This document shows positions 18,055 through 30,889 of a DNA stretch of 64,000 bases, one piece after another (the stretch's first letter is position 1; each line of letters starts with the position of its first letter). This DNA is from Pseudorhizobium xiangyangii (lineage in GTDB: Bacteria > Pseudomonadota > Alphaproteobacteria > Rhizobiales > Rhizobiaceae), in the NCBI RefSeq assembly GCF_020531965.1, contig NZ_JAJAWH010000023.1, positions 20,540 through 84,539 of the forward strand, given 5' to 3'. The notes under the pieces were generated by a model, which had not been told where the DNA came from, made no database searches, and saw only the letters and a program-made list of their open reading frames with translations. Both the position numbers and the translations under genes were made by a program.

Positions 18055-18990
18055 ATGAATGCACCGGTGATGAACCAGGACATTATCTCCAATTGGGAGC
18101 AACGCCACGGACGGTTGTTCGGCCATGAGGTTGTCAAACTAAACCACCGCCTACGAGAGACTGGCTTGTTTAGCCGCGAGGCTGTCGGACGCCTTGTTGA
18201 ACGTTGCCCGCCGCACGAGTTCGGTCTTGAAGCTATGGACGACAACCCCAACAACCCACATCGCCTGTATGGAATACGCGGCGACGCAAGTGGCCTGGAT
18301 GTCATCGACGCCATTGAAAAGGGGCGGATCTGGATGAACATCCGTCGCGTGATGGATTGGGCACCGGAATACCGAAAGCTGCTCGACGAGGTCTTTGCAG
18401 AATTCCAGTCACGCATGCCGGGTTTCAATACATTCAAGCGAAACCTGGGAGTGCTGGTCTCGTCCCCGAATGCGAACGTCTTCTACCACGCAGACATCCA
18501 GGGCCAATCGCTTTGGCAGATCGAAGGAGTGAAGAAAGTTTATCTCTATCCTCGCTCGGAAGCCTTTATCAGCGGTGACCAGGTAGAGAAAATCCTTCTG
18601 CGCGAGACAGATGAGAGCATGCGCTACGAGCCCTGGTTCGACGAGTATGCGGACGTGATCGACTTGCAACCAGGGGAGATGGTGACGTGGCCTCTCTATG
18701 CACCGCACCGGGTCCACAACCATGACTGCCTCAACATCTCGGTAACGATGGAGCACTGGAGCCGGGAAACTTGGAACTCGTATGCAGTGCATTACGGCAA
18801 CGGTGTGCTGCGGCGGACGATCGGCTGGAATAACGCCTCGACCGCACCAAAGGGACTACACGTCTATCCGAAGGCCGCGGCGGCGTTCCTGTGGAAGAAG
18901 ATGGGCAAGCAGATTGCAGGCGACGTCGTCACGAAGCGCGACTTCAAGATCGACGCAAGCTCACCGGATGGACGCGTTGCGCTTAAATAG
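18055..18990 (+). CDS. JmjC/cupin-like Fe(II)-dependent oxygenase-type protein
   Basis: A 311-residue protein begun at ATG 18055, with GGGAG ten bases ahead; a GTG five codons earlier is the alternative. The core VFYHADIQGQSLWQIEGVKKVYLYP has the HxD iron-binding pair and the Q-x-x-G-x-K-x-x-x-L-x-P run of cupin_8/JmjC domains. The third ligand would be the histidine in LYAPHRVHNHD. The fold suggests a 2-oxoglutarate-dependent hydroxylase, but the substrate is unknown and a non-enzymatic role is possible. Its setting among polysaccharide genes, divergent from wecG-like, suggests modification of a sugar, a lipid carrier or an enzyme of the pathway. Confidence 0.65.
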   Translation: MNAPVMNQDIISNWEQRHGRLFGHEVVKLNHRLRETGLFSREAVGRLVERCPPHEFGLEAMDDNPNNPHRLYGIRGDASGLDVIDAIEKGRIWMNIRRVMDWAPEYRKLLDEVFAEFQSRMPGFNTFKRNLGVLVSSPNANVFYHADIQGQSLWQIEGVKKVYLYPRSEAFISGDQVEKILLRETDESMRYEPWFDEYADVIDLQPGEMVTWPLYAPHRVHNHDCLNISVTMEHWSRETWNSYAVHYGNGVLRRTIGWNNASTAPKGLHVYPKAAAAFLWKKMGKQIAGDVVTKRDFKIDASSPDGRVALK

Positions 18991-19076
18991 CCAGTCCCAC
19001 CCTCGTTTGCTGGCCCTCGGCGCCGTCTATCACCACGCCAAACCGTTCAAAAACCTATTGCGCAAGATGGTGCAGC

Positions 19077-20480
19077 ATGTCCGATAGCACGTCCTCACCT
19101 CTTCCTGGCAATACCAGCCTCGCCTCCATGATCCGGCGGGTGGCATCTATCGCAATGCGACCCGAGATGCGGGGCATAGCCACCGTCATCGCCTTGAAGA
19201 TAATGATGGTGACCTTCAATTTCACTCTCATAGCGCTGGCGGCACGCGCACTCGACACGGACGGCTTCGGTCACTACTCCATCCTGTTTTCGGCCGCAGG
19301 ATTGTTGCTCATAGTCGGGGCTGCCGGCCAGGAGCTATTCGTCATACGCTCCTGGAACGAGTATGCAACCACCGGTGACACTGGCCATGCAAAAGGCGCG
19401 ATGTATTTAAGCCTCGTCCTTTGCCTGGGAGTAAGCACCGTCGTCGCTGCATTATTCTACGCGCTGACGGCAGAGGCTTTTGGAGCCAACACCATTCTGG
19501 CAGTGACGACCTTCCTTTTCCTAAGTGCTCCCCTACAGGTGACCAGTCATCTGTTGCGAACGGCCGTGGGCGTTCCAGCCGGAGACGGTGTCGCAAACTT
19601 CCTTCAGATAATCCCCGCAATCGTCTATCTGGCCGCATGCCTGGGCACGGACACAGTTGCCACCGTGTCCGGCGTCTTCACCTTCCTGTCTGCCGGAGCA
19701 TTTGCCGGTCTCGTCACCCATTTCATCATGGCAGCACGGCTTATTCTGCGGACGCTACCGGACTGGCCACGCACCAGACCGAAAGTGCTCCGTCGGGAAT
19801 GGCTTTATCGCTCAGGTCGCCTTCTGGTTGTCAATACGATCGAAGCAACCAATCAACATATCGACGTCCTCCTGATTGGGCTACTGATGAGCCCAACGGC
19901 GGCAGGCGCCTACTTTGTCACAGTTCGGCTCGCGAACCTCTTTGCCGCCGCGGCCGATGCCATAAATCTGTTCGCCACGCGGCATTTCTCGCGCCTCTAT
20001 CATGGCCCGGATCGTCGCGAGCTGGACAAGCTGCTCGACGGCATCGCCTGGATCACTCTTGGTTTCATAGGGGCAGGATTGCTGGCAATCGGCGCCGGGG
20101 GGTATTTCGCATTGCGCATCATTGATGAGGCGTATGCGGACAATTTTCCCGAGCTTCTCGTTTTATGCCTGGGTACCGCAGCGCTAGCCATCGCCCGTCC
20201 GAGCGGGTCCATCCTGATGCTGACGGGACATGAGACGCGATATCTTGCTACCATTGCGGCGGCGGCCACCCTGCGGGTGATCGGCCTGATTGTTCTGACG
20301 CCGAGCCTCGGGGTCATGGGCGCAGTCATCGCTACGGCGATATCGTTCATACTGACGGCCGTTGTGCTCCGCCGATTGGTAACAGCTGCAACGGGCTTCG
20401 ACGCAACCATACTGCGGCTCCTACGCCCCAAGCCGCAGCCTGCCACTTTGGAAACCCAAAGCAAAGGGGCCTCACCGTGA
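19077..20480 (+). CDS. Polysaccharide flippase, Wzx/MOP family
   Basis: A 467-residue polytopic protein of about twelve to fourteen helices. The N-terminal part ALAARALDTDGFGHYSILFSAAGLL is typical of Wzx and related flippases (MOP superfamily), as is the middle section IDVLLIGLLMSPTAAGAYFV. It would flip undecaprenyl-pyrophosphate-linked repeat units across the inner membrane. It is followed by the GNAT-like gene with a 130-base gap. The Shine-Dalgarno sequence is weak. Specificity cannot be predicted. Confidence 0.85.
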   Translation: MSDSTSSPLPGNTSLASMIRRVASIAMRPEMRGIATVIALKIMMVTFNFTLIALAARALDTDGFGHYSILFSAAGLLLIVGAAGQELFVIRSWNEYATTGDTGHAKGAMYLSLVLCLGVSTVVAALFYALTAEAFGANTILAVTTFLFLSAPLQVTSHLLRTAVGVPAGDGVANFLQIIPAIVYLAACLGTDTVATVSGVFTFLSAGAFAGLVTHFIMAARLILRTLPDWPRTRPKVLRREWLYRSGRLLVVNTIEATNQHIDVLLIGLLMSPTAAGAYFVTVRLANLFAAAADAINLFATRHFSRLYHGPDRRELDKLLDGIAWITLGFIGAGLLAIGAGGYFALRIIDEAYADNFPELLVLCLGTAALAIARPSGSILMLTGHETRYLATIAAAATLRVIGLIVLTPSLGVMGAVIATAISFILTAVVLRRLVTAATGFDATILRLLRPKPQPATLETQSKGASP

Positions 20481-20610
20481 TCAACGTCAGTGCGATGTTT
20501 AAACAAGATTAGCTAGTCGGGCGTAAGGTCCAAAACAATCCATAGTTGCCGCCAACCTGTTTCTCGCGGTATTCGGCCACGTCGAGAGCTCACGGCAGCA
20601 CGAGGAATTA

Positions 20611-21894
20611 ATGATCGAAAAGGTTGCAAGTAACACCTCCCGGCAGCCATCTGCTGAGTGTTTTCCATCGCCACTTGGCGTCGGATATGCCGGAGGTTTT
20701 GTTGTCCGCGTCTATACCGATGTCAGCCGAGCCACCTTAGAGCAGCTGCAGAATTCGCTACATGGAGACGTCACCCACACGGCGTTTCAGGCCGCGTCCT
20801 TTCTTGCCCCCTTCTACGAGCACGCGGGAACCCATGCGACGTCACTTCTCGTGGAAGTCGCACGCGTGGAGGACAGCGGCTCCTTGATGCTCATGCCGTT
20901 GTTGATGCGGCAGAGCTCGGGCATCGTCAGGATAGAAGGTGCAGATCTCGGCTTTGCCGACTACGTTGCGCCGATTGCTGTGGAAGGGCTCAAGCCATCG
21001 GCAGATGAACTGGAAGCGATACGCCAAGCCTTCCTGGAGGCGCTACCGCAGGTGGATCTGCTTAGCCTGAAGAAAATGCCGAGAGAACTGGGGTTGGCGA
21101 CCGTCAATCCCTTCGCCCAGCTGCAAGGTTCCGCCAGCATGGGAATAGCAACCAAAGTTCTCGATCTGCGCGATGCAACGTGCCCTTCACACTACAAACG
21201 ATCCGGGATCTACAAGGACGGCATGAGGCAGCTGCGCAGACTGCGCAAGAAAGGAACCGTCGATTTCCGCGTGGCATCGACAGCTGAGGGTGCGGAGCAA
21301 CTCTTTGCGGAACTCGTCGATCAAAGGCGTAGTCGCTTCGAGGCAGTGGCAAGGCCTGACCCACTATCCGACCCAGGTGTGAGGGAGTTTTATCGCACCT
21401 TGATTTGCAATGGAGTGCCGCAAGGCACGGTGCTGTTCGGAGGACTGTTTCTCGATGACGTCTGCATCGCCACCGACCTTGGCCTTGTCCACGACAGCAC
21501 CCATTTCGGGATCTTTACAACGATGCGTAGTGGTTCTCTGAGCAGTTACTCGCCCGGCACCATTGCATTCATGCTCATCCTTGATGAAACGGTAGCCCGG
21601 GGGATCGACCATTACGACATCGGCGTGGGCGAGTTTCCGTACAAGGATCGGCTAAAGGGTCACTGTCGCCCCTTGTACGAATGGAACAAGGCGCTCACCT
21701 TCAAAGGTCATATTGCCGCTGCAGAACTGACCCTCCGACGAAATGTGCGAATAGGCCTCAAACATTATCCGGCGCTTCGTCGGCCCACGGCGTGGTTGAG
21801 GCAGATGCTTAATTCGTTCCGCAGGTGGCTGCCCACTGGTGGTCTGGCCATCGCAGATTTGCCTGGAGTAATAACGGTTCTGCCATTGATCTAG
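20611..21894 (+). CDS. GNAT-fold (CelD/BioF2-like) acetyltransferase family protein
   Basis: A 427-residue protein with GAGGA ahead of the ATG. The central part, DGMRQLRRLRKKGTVDF followed by AEQLFAELVDQRRSRFEA, and the later TDLGLVHDSTHFGIFTTM and YDIGVGEFPYKDRLKG, are marks of the BioF2-like/CelD GNAT domain, related to FemAB. Members occur in cellulose and exopolysaccharide clusters and are thought to acylate sugars or transfer amino acids, but few have been tested. A lipid- or sugar-modifying step in this locus is the natural reading. Confidence 0.75.
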   Translation: MIEKVASNTSRQPSAECFPSPLGVGYAGGFVVRVYTDVSRATLEQLQNSLHGDVTHTAFQAASFLAPFYEHAGTHATSLLVEVARVEDSGSLMLMPLLMRQSSGIVRIEGADLGFADYVAPIAVEGLKPSADELEAIRQAFLEALPQVDLLSLKKMPRELGLATVNPFAQLQGSASMGIATKVLDLRDATCPSHYKRSGIYKDGMRQLRRLRKKGTVDFRVASTAEGAEQLFAELVDQRRSRFEAVARPDPLSDPGVREFYRTLICNGVPQGTVLFGGLFLDDVCIATDLGLVHDSTHFGIFTTMRSGSLSSYSPGTIAFMLILDETVARGIDHYDIGVGEFPYKDRLKGHCRPLYEWNKALTFKGHIAAAELTLRRNVRIGLKHYPALRRPTAWLRQMLNSFRRWLPTGGLAIADLPGVITVLPLI

Positions 21895-22081
21895 CGGGCT
21901 CGTCCTCGGCAATGCGGGAAGAACTAAGCCACTCTGCCCAGTCAACAAATTAACCATCGACCGTTAAACCGCTTTAGGAGGCGCCTGCTTTAAGTAACGC
22001 CTTAAGCTCTGATAATATTGCACAATATTGGATTGATCGGTGCCCTCGCCTTCCATACCAACGCACACCGCATGCGCCCAA

Positions 22082-23230
22082 ATGCGAACTACCGTTTTCG
22101 CACCGATCCAGACGCTTGTTCGCCTGGGGTCGTCGGCAATTTTCTTGTTGTGCTTTACTGTTTATGCCGCGATGGCCAACGGCCATTGTGTGGCCCCAAG
22201 GGATTTCCCCAATCCCGAACTCCTTGCAACCATGCGCAAAGGCGTCAACTTGCCGGGATGGGACAGACCTGATGTGTCCGGGCGTCCATCGCTTGACCAA
22301 CTGAGAGCACTTCGGGCGGAGGGTTTCACGCACATCCGGCTGCCACTGGACAATGGCCCGTTCGACGGCGATCAGGCGACCGCCTATGTCGACAGCGTGT
22401 ATGAGCAGGTCATCCTGCTGTTGAGCCTCGGGTATACCGTTTCACTTGACCTTCATCCCGATAAGACCGTAGGGCAACTGTTTGAACAGAGTCCGGCGGT
22501 AGGCTCGGCCTACCTGGCTAAGATGTGGGTTCCACTCGCACGCATGGCTCGGATGCTTGACCCCGAAAAGGTGGCACTCGAGCTCCTCAACGAGCCTCAA
22601 ATCGGACAGGACAATTGGCTTGCGGCAGCCGAGCAGCTGATTGAGCTTCTTCGGACCATCGTTCCGGACCACACAATTATCGTGGGACCACCAGGCCCGC
22701 AACGCCATGAAACTCTTTCGGGGATGCGGCCGTTTGCGGATAGGAACATTGTCTATGCGGTCCACTACTACGATCCGTTCCTCTTCACTCACCAGGGTGC
22801 CACCTGGGGTGCCACAGATGACCCATTGCAGCGCCTCGCCGATCTGCCGTTTCCGGCCTCGATCGAGGACGAAGCAATAGCAAAAATAAAAAGCAAACTG
22901 TCAGCCGCCGGCGAAAGTGCCTCGCTCAAGGCGTTGAATGAAGCGCTTGAGGAGCCGTGGACCGAGGCCGGCATCGCACAGGCATTCAACACAATGGCCG
23001 ACTGGGCATCCGCCAACGAGCGGCCGGTGATCGTAAATGAATTCGGCGTCCTGTCCTTTGTCGCGCCGAGAACGGCCCGCCTGCAATGGCTGGAGACTGT
23101 CAGTCGCCTGGCGCAAGCCCGGTGCATCGGCCGGGTTCACTGGGACTTTAGTGACGGCTTCGGTCTGATCGATCACCAGACCGGGCTGCCGGACCCGGAC
23201 ACCATCACGGCGCTGAACGCACCCGGGTGA
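22082..23230 (+). CDS. Secreted glycoside hydrolase family 5 glycanase
   Basis: A 382-residue protein from ATG 22082 with a signal peptide (positively charged start, hydrophobic core LGSSAIFLLCFTVYAAM). Catalytic signatures of GH5: the acid/base glutamate in VALELLNEPQ and the nucleophile glutamate in RPVIVNEFGV, with HYYDPFLF and VHWDFSDGFG further on. A beta-1,4-glucanase or related endoglycanase is the likely activity. Within a polysaccharide locus such enzymes trim the polymer during export or free the cell from its matrix. The longer frame from a GTG at 22040 adds no signal-like residues and is not chosen. Confidence 0.88.
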   Translation: MRTTVFAPIQTLVRLGSSAIFLLCFTVYAAMANGHCVAPRDFPNPELLATMRKGVNLPGWDRPDVSGRPSLDQLRALRAEGFTHIRLPLDNGPFDGDQATAYVDSVYEQVILLLSLGYTVSLDLHPDKTVGQLFEQSPAVGSAYLAKMWVPLARMARMLDPEKVALELLNEPQIGQDNWLAAAEQLIELLRTIVPDHTIIVGPPGPQRHETLSGMRPFADRNIVYAVHYYDPFLFTHQGATWGATDDPLQRLADLPFPASIEDEAIAKIKSKLSAAGESASLKALNEALEEPWTEAGIAQAFNTMADWASANERPVIVNEFGVLSFVAPRTARLQWLETVSRLAQARCIGRVHWDFSDGFGLIDHQTGLPDPDTITALNAPG

Positions 23231-23287
23231 GGACGCGCAACCAATGGGAGACCGGCGTTTAGCGGTCCCTGAGGCGAACTGTATTCT

Positions 23288-24886
23288 CTAGGCTTGTCGG
23301 ATCACATCAGAGCGGATCGCCGCTCCAAGGATCATCCCGGCAAGGCCGAGATACATCGCAAGCGACAGCGGGGCGAAATAGGCCTCCTCCTGAAAGAGCC
23401 CGGTACCCACGACAGCCAATATGGCAAATGAAACGGCAGCGTGAAGGCTATTGCCCGTCCGTCGCGCCAATTGGATGACCGACCTCGAAATCCACGCATA
23501 GGTCCCGATCACCAGGAAGGCAAAGATGCCGAGCTGGTACATCAATACGCCCACGGAGCTCTCCACGGGAAACGGCGTGCGCCCCGCTGCTTGCGCATCT
23601 CCCCACTGAATTGAAGCGAAGAGTGGCGAAAGATTGCCTCCAGCACCGACACCGTGCCCGATCGGGTTGCCAGCAAAGTCCTGCATCCCGGCCATCAGGC
23701 CCAGCACATGATAGTCCCCAATCTGCTGGCCAATTATGGTGCCGACCAGCGCGTAAACCGCGACCATGAAAATCTGCGCCAGGAACGCGACCCGGGTTCC
23801 GAAAAGCCACCAGATCGACCAGCTGATGCCGACCATGAAAAAGACAATCAGCGGGCCTTTGGCATTGCATAGAAAGAGCAGAGCAAAAAGGAGGGCGGCC
23901 TGAATGAAATGTCCTCGATACAAGGCGAAAATGCAAAAAAAGGCCAGGCAGTAGGCAAAGCTGATGGCATGCATATTAGGTCCGAACATGCGCATCATCT
24001 CGATGCCAAGGTCACTCAGCAGGGGCGAGTTGAAGAAATCTATTATGAACGTGTCGGAAAGTGTTGTGACGACCTCCCCCGTTCGCGACGCCTGCTTGTC
24101 ATAGGCGAGTGTCTCCCAATTGGATCCGCCAGCCAGCGACCAATAAGTTTCGCCATTGGTATAGTGGAGCCATACCTTTCGGTAGAGAAACTCCATGGCA
24201 CCGCACAGGATCGCCAGAATAGCGGAAGCAGTCATGGCCGGGCCAAGCCGCGCCGGATGAGAGCTGAATACAACAAGGCATATCTGGAAGAATAGCAGGG
24301 GCGTTGCGAGATTTCGGAGGCTGGCAATCGCCGCTAGCCCATAGATCGCAAAGCCAATCACGAAATAGATGCCGATAACCACGAGGCTGGCGATGCTGAT
24401 CTTCAGGAATGGAATGAGCGCCGGCGGATAACTTTGGCGGCGCGACAGGAAGATCACCGACAGGGTCAACCATGTGACGCAAAGAAGGAAGAAATTATAC
24501 GCCCTGATCATGTCAAAATCGTCGGCGGTCTGGATATGATTGGCGATCAAGGAGACGATCAGGTTCTGGAAAATGAACGAGAACTGGATTGCCACGATAC
24601 TTGTCGATGGCGAGCAGATGGCGCAGGTGCTGGCGACAATGATCACGGCCAGAAGGCCAAGAACAAGATGAACCGAATGAGCAAGGAGCGGTATGGCGAC
24701 GATGGCCATCGCGAGCATCACAGTAAGGACTGCTCGAACGGCGCCGGCCAGTTGCGGAGGAATTGGTAGAGGATCGTCGGCAGGGCGAAGACTGCCGTCC
24801 GCTCCTCGTCCCCCCTCGATGTAGGTTCCAACCCGCACTCTCAAGCCCTTCGTTTCCTGTCGGATTCCTTCTTTCAGGCATGACAT
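23288..24886 (-). CDS. Wzy/O-antigen-ligase-type polymerase membrane protein
   Basis: A 532-residue protein with at least ten predicted membrane segments after a polar N-terminus of about 45 residues. It lacks an easily visible signature but has the layout of Wzy polymerases and WaaL-like ligases, with a large periplasmic loop (about residues 255-300, rich in W, Y, T) and a second one near residues 405-440. It lies on the opposite strand to the flippase and co-polymerase genes, between the GH5 and the Wzz-like gene. Polymerisation of the repeat unit is inferred from this context. Confidence 0.6.
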   Translation of the reverse strand: MSCLKEGIRQETKGLRVRVGTYIEGGRGADGSLRPADDPLPIPPQLAGAVRAVLTVMLAMAIVAIPLLAHSVHLVLGLLAVIIVASTCAICSPSTSIVAIQFSFIFQNLIVSLIANHIQTADDFDMIRAYNFFLLCVTWLTLSVIFLSRRQSYPPALIPFLKISIASLVVIGIYFVIGFAIYGLAAIASLRNLATPLLFFQICLVVFSSHPARLGPAMTASAILAILCGAMEFLYRKVWLHYTNGETYWSLAGGSNWETLAYDKQASRTGEVVTTLSDTFIIDFFNSPLLSDLGIEMMRMFGPNMHAISFAYCLAFFCIFALYRGHFIQAALLFALLFLCNAKGPLIVFFMVGISWSIWWLFGTRVAFLAQIFMVAVYALVGTIIGQQIGDYHVLGLMAGMQDFAGNPIGHGVGAGGNLSPLFASIQWGDAQAAGRTPFPVESSVGVLMYQLGIFAFLVIGTYAWISRSVIQLARRTGNSLHAAVSFAILAVVGTGLFQEEAYFAPLSLAMYLGLAGMILGAAIRSDVIRQA

Positions 24887-24981
24887 TAATGGAAGGCGCT
24901 CACCGGTTGGTTAACCGGCGGTTCAACAATTCGTCTTACCACTTATGAAACTCTGTCAGCTTTGCCTTCAGGAGAAGAACT

Positions 24982-26553
24982 TTGTCGGGTTGGGACATGT
25001 CCAACGAACCTGCTCGGCCCATACATGAGGGCGCGGGCCGCGAGTGGCCGGGCGAAGCCGTGGGATCAAGACAGCACTCCCGGTCTCCAGACGGCTTGCT
25101 CGATCTTACGTCCCTGATACGGCTTCTGCTCGAAAAATGGCGCACGATAGTAGCCGTTACTGCGGTTGTCGCAGCCATTTTCATTACCGTCGCGTTCGTC
25201 TTTCCTTTTTCGTATGTTGCATCAGCCATCGTATTCATCGACCCGCGGGAAACGAGGGTCACTCTGCAGGAAGAGGTGCTCTCGCCTATCGGGACCGATG
25301 CTGCCGTGCTCGAGAGCGTGGTGCAGATCGTAAAGGCCGATGGCTTCCTTATCGAACTGATGAAAAAACTAAACCTGCTTGAGGGGGCTGGATGGCAAGC
25401 CAGTGAAGCGCAGGTCAGAGCGCTTTCCGATCTACGCAAGAAGATTAGTATCGAGCGGATGGGTGCCACGTACCTGGTGAGGATTTCCTATCACGGCGAC
25501 AATGCCGGCCAAGTGGCGAAAGTGGCGAATGAAATTGCCGCGGCATTCGCAGACGATCAAAACGGCTTGCGCAGCGGTGCGACGGTGGACGCTTCGCGTG
25601 CATTGTCTGATCGGCTGGTGGAGATCCGCGCGAAGCTTAATGCGTCCGAGGAAGCCATTTCTCGCTTTAAGGCTGACAACAACATCGTCTATCTCGATGA
25701 GCGCAACACTGTGAAGATGAGGCAGCTCGCGGATCTTAGCCAGCAAATGGCACTTGTGAAAACCGCGGCGGAAGAAGCGGAGGCGCGCTATCAGGAGCAG
25801 GTCACGAGCGGCACTTCCAGCCGGTCAACGACACAAACCACCGATGAGAGTGAGCAGCTCGCATTCTTGCGCAGGCAGCAAGCGCAATTGATGCAGTCTC
25901 GCGCCCAGCAAACACAAATCTATGGCCCCCGTCACCCGACCCTCGTTCAGACGAACCAGATGATCGACAACATCGACCGTCAGATCGCCCAGCAACGGGA
26001 TGCTGTCAGCTCCCAACTGAAGTCCGAACGGGAAATTCACCTTGCCAAAGAGCAGCAGCTCACAAACGAGATTGAAACGCTGAGTGCTGCGATCTCGCAA
26101 GCAGAGGCAGCGAAGGTGAAGCTTGCGGCTCTTGAGCGGGAGACAACCGCCGACCGCGAACTCTACCAGCAACTCCTCAGCCGCAATAAAGCGACAAACG
26201 AGCTTGCCCAGCAGCCGTCGAACAACGTGAGGGTTGTGTCGCCCGCAGTCCCACCCTTGTCCTCCAGCCGCCCCCCCTTGAAGCTGCTTCTGCCGGTTAT
26301 CTTGTTTTTCAGCCTGGCGGCGGCGATTGTCGCAACAACCCTGATGAACCTGCGTTCACTCCGCTCCGCGTCAGGCCGGATTACTGGGAGAGAGCGCTAC
26401 GACGACCCAACAACAGAGCCCGCCACGCCGCAGACTTCACAGCCACGGCCCGTCGGTTCTCTTCTGTCCATCGGATTGAGTGATCAAGCGCGGCCGGATG
26501 GATTTCACGACGGGCGCTCCACTTACTCGCGAACGCAACGCGGAGTCCGCTGA
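24982..26553 (+). CDS. Wzz/GumC-like polysaccharide co-polymerase without kinase domain
   Basis: A 523-residue protein. Start is a TTG at 24982 with AGGAG eight bases ahead; ATG 24997 is the alternative. A Wzz domain at about residues 40-130 begins with LTSLIRLLLEKWRTIVAVTAV, a first membrane helix, and continues with VFIDPRETRVTLQEEVLS. Long coiled coils follow (residues 190-410), including GNVR-like QIYGPRHPTLVQ. A second helix lies near residue 435. There is no Walker motif and no C-terminal tyrosine cluster, so the tyrosine kinase must be separate or absent. It sets chain length with the Wzy-like protein. Confidence 0.85.
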   Translation: MSGWDMSNEPARPIHEGAGREWPGEAVGSRQHSRSPDGLLDLTSLIRLLLEKWRTIVAVTAVVAAIFITVAFVFPFSYVASAIVFIDPRETRVTLQEEVLSPIGTDAAVLESVVQIVKADGFLIELMKKLNLLEGAGWQASEAQVRALSDLRKKISIERMGATYLVRISYHGDNAGQVAKVANEIAAAFADDQNGLRSGATVDASRALSDRLVEIRAKLNASEEAISRFKADNNIVYLDERNTVKMRQLADLSQQMALVKTAAEEAEARYQEQVTSGTSSRSTTQTTDESEQLAFLRRQQAQLMQSRAQQTQIYGPRHPTLVQTNQMIDNIDRQIAQQRDAVSSQLKSEREIHLAKEQQLTNEIETLSAAISQAEAAKVKLAALERETTADRELYQQLLSRNKATNELAQQPSNNVRVVSPAVPPLSSSRPPLKLLLPVILFFSLAAAIVATTLMNLRSLRSASGRITGRERYDDPTTEPATPQTSQPRPVGSLLSIGLSDQARPDGFHDGRSTYSRTQRGVR

Positions 26554-26674
26554 GAACCGGTGGCCTAGACGGGTGCTAGGAAACTCCGGCACCTTGTCCC
26601 CAATATCGCCTTTCACAGATAGAATACTGGGGTCGCTGCTGAATTGCGGTCGTAGCGTTTCGCCCTGGCAGCTT

Positions 26675-29815
<3,141 letters not shown>

Positions 29816-29816
<1 letters not shown>

Positions 29817-30217
29817 TAGCGTGTCCAAAATCGTTCCAATCCGTGTTTCACTTTGTCGACGTCTTCCTGCGTGCCGAGAAGCTCGAACCGATAGAGGCAC
29901 GGCACCCGGCATTTGGCGGAGATGATGTCGCCGGCAATCGCGTAGGCTGCACCGAAATTTGTGTTGCCGGCGGCAATCACGCCCCTGATGTTCGATCTAT
30001 TGTTCGCATCGTTGAGAAAGCGGATCACCTGTTTCGGCACCGCGCCTTTCTCCGAACCACCGCCATAGGTCGGCACGACCAGCACGAATGGCTCATCCGC
30101 ATTCAGCGTCTCATCGCCACCGATCGGGATGCGCCGGGCTGGCAGGCCCAGCTTCTCCACGAAGCGATGGGTATTTTCCGACCGGCTGGAAAAATAGACG
30201 ATCTCGCCCATCACCAA
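29816..30217 (-). CDS. nrdI: Flavodoxin-like NrdI
   Basis: A 133-residue flavodoxin-fold protein. It starts [21 protein letters not shown], an FMN-phosphate binding loop, and contains [18 protein letters not shown] and the NrdI motif [19 protein letters not shown]. NrdI generates the oxidant that activates the dimanganese cofactor of NrdF. Its TAG stop shares a base with the nrdE start. nrdH lies five bases upstream. Confidence 0.95.
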
Positions 30218-30222
30218 TTGCC

Positions 30223-30444
30223 CTATGCGAGCCCGCTGATCATGTCCGGACGGAAGCCGGCCCAGTGCTGCTCTCCGGCAACAACAACCGGAACCTGCCG
30301 ATAGCCAAAACCCTGCACGAGTTCGAAGGCTGCGCTGTCGGTCGATACGTCGATGATCTCGTAGTCGATGCCCTGGCGGTCAAGCGCACGGGTGGTCGCC
30401 GTGCATTGAACGCAGGCGGGCTTGCTGTAGACGGTGATGCTCAT
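30223..30444 (-). CDS. nrdH: Glutaredoxin-like NrdH
   Basis: A 73-residue glutaredoxin-like redoxin with the active site CVQC in [16 protein letters not shown] and the end [21 protein letters not shown], all typical of NrdH. It donates electrons to NrdE and is itself reduced by thioredoxin reductase. It is the first gene of the operon, about 255 bases downstream of the cobalamin riboswitch. Confidence 0.95.
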   Translation of the reverse strand: MSITVYSKPACVQCTATTRALDRQGIDYEIIDVSTDSAAFELVQGFGYRQVPVVVAGEQHWAGFRPDMISGLA

Positions 30445-30697
30445 GGAAATCCTCGTGCGGATAAAAAGACATGCGGGATCGTTCGGACATCCGCCGAGAT
30501 CCGGGCGATAGGAACAGGGATGAAAGCAACCGGAACGCTAGGCGGGGCCGGTCACTCGCGTGACGTTGGACTGAAATACTGCGACATGGACTTCACCCCG
30601 AAGTGGCTCATGCGGAGAATTCGGGGAAGCGTGGATTGCGGACGTTCCGCACCCAATCGCGACCTTCCGGACACCCCGCCCGTGGACGTTTCGTATC

Positions 30698-30888
30698 GAG
30701 GCAGGTCTCCTGGCTTGCGGGTCGTTGCATTCATTCTGCCTTCCCGAGACCATTTGCGGCCTCAGTGGCGTAATCGAACGAATACTCACCGCTCACAGTT
30801 GCGGGGGCAGCTCCGGCTTGGCGATCATCATGTCCGCCGACCGAATTCCCATCTTAGCCTCCAACTCTTGCGAATCGAAGGAACCTCG
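30698..30888 (-). ncRNA. Cobalamin riboswitch upstream of nrdHIEF
   Basis: On the reverse strand the B12-element core is clear. GGGAATTCGGT is followed by GCCGGAGCTGCCCCCGCAACTGTGAGCGG (in parts), then CCACTGAGG, then GGGAAGG, and the end AGCCAGGAGACCTGCC. These match the conserved boxes of the cobalamin riboswitch class. About 250 bases of leader separate it from nrdH, room for the expression platform; a small stem GTCACtcgcGTGAC lies there at 30551-30564. Cobalamin binding should reduce expression of this B12-independent reductase, most useful if a B12-dependent class II enzyme (NrdJ) exists elsewhere in the genome. Confidence 0.92.
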
Positions 30889-30889
30889 A

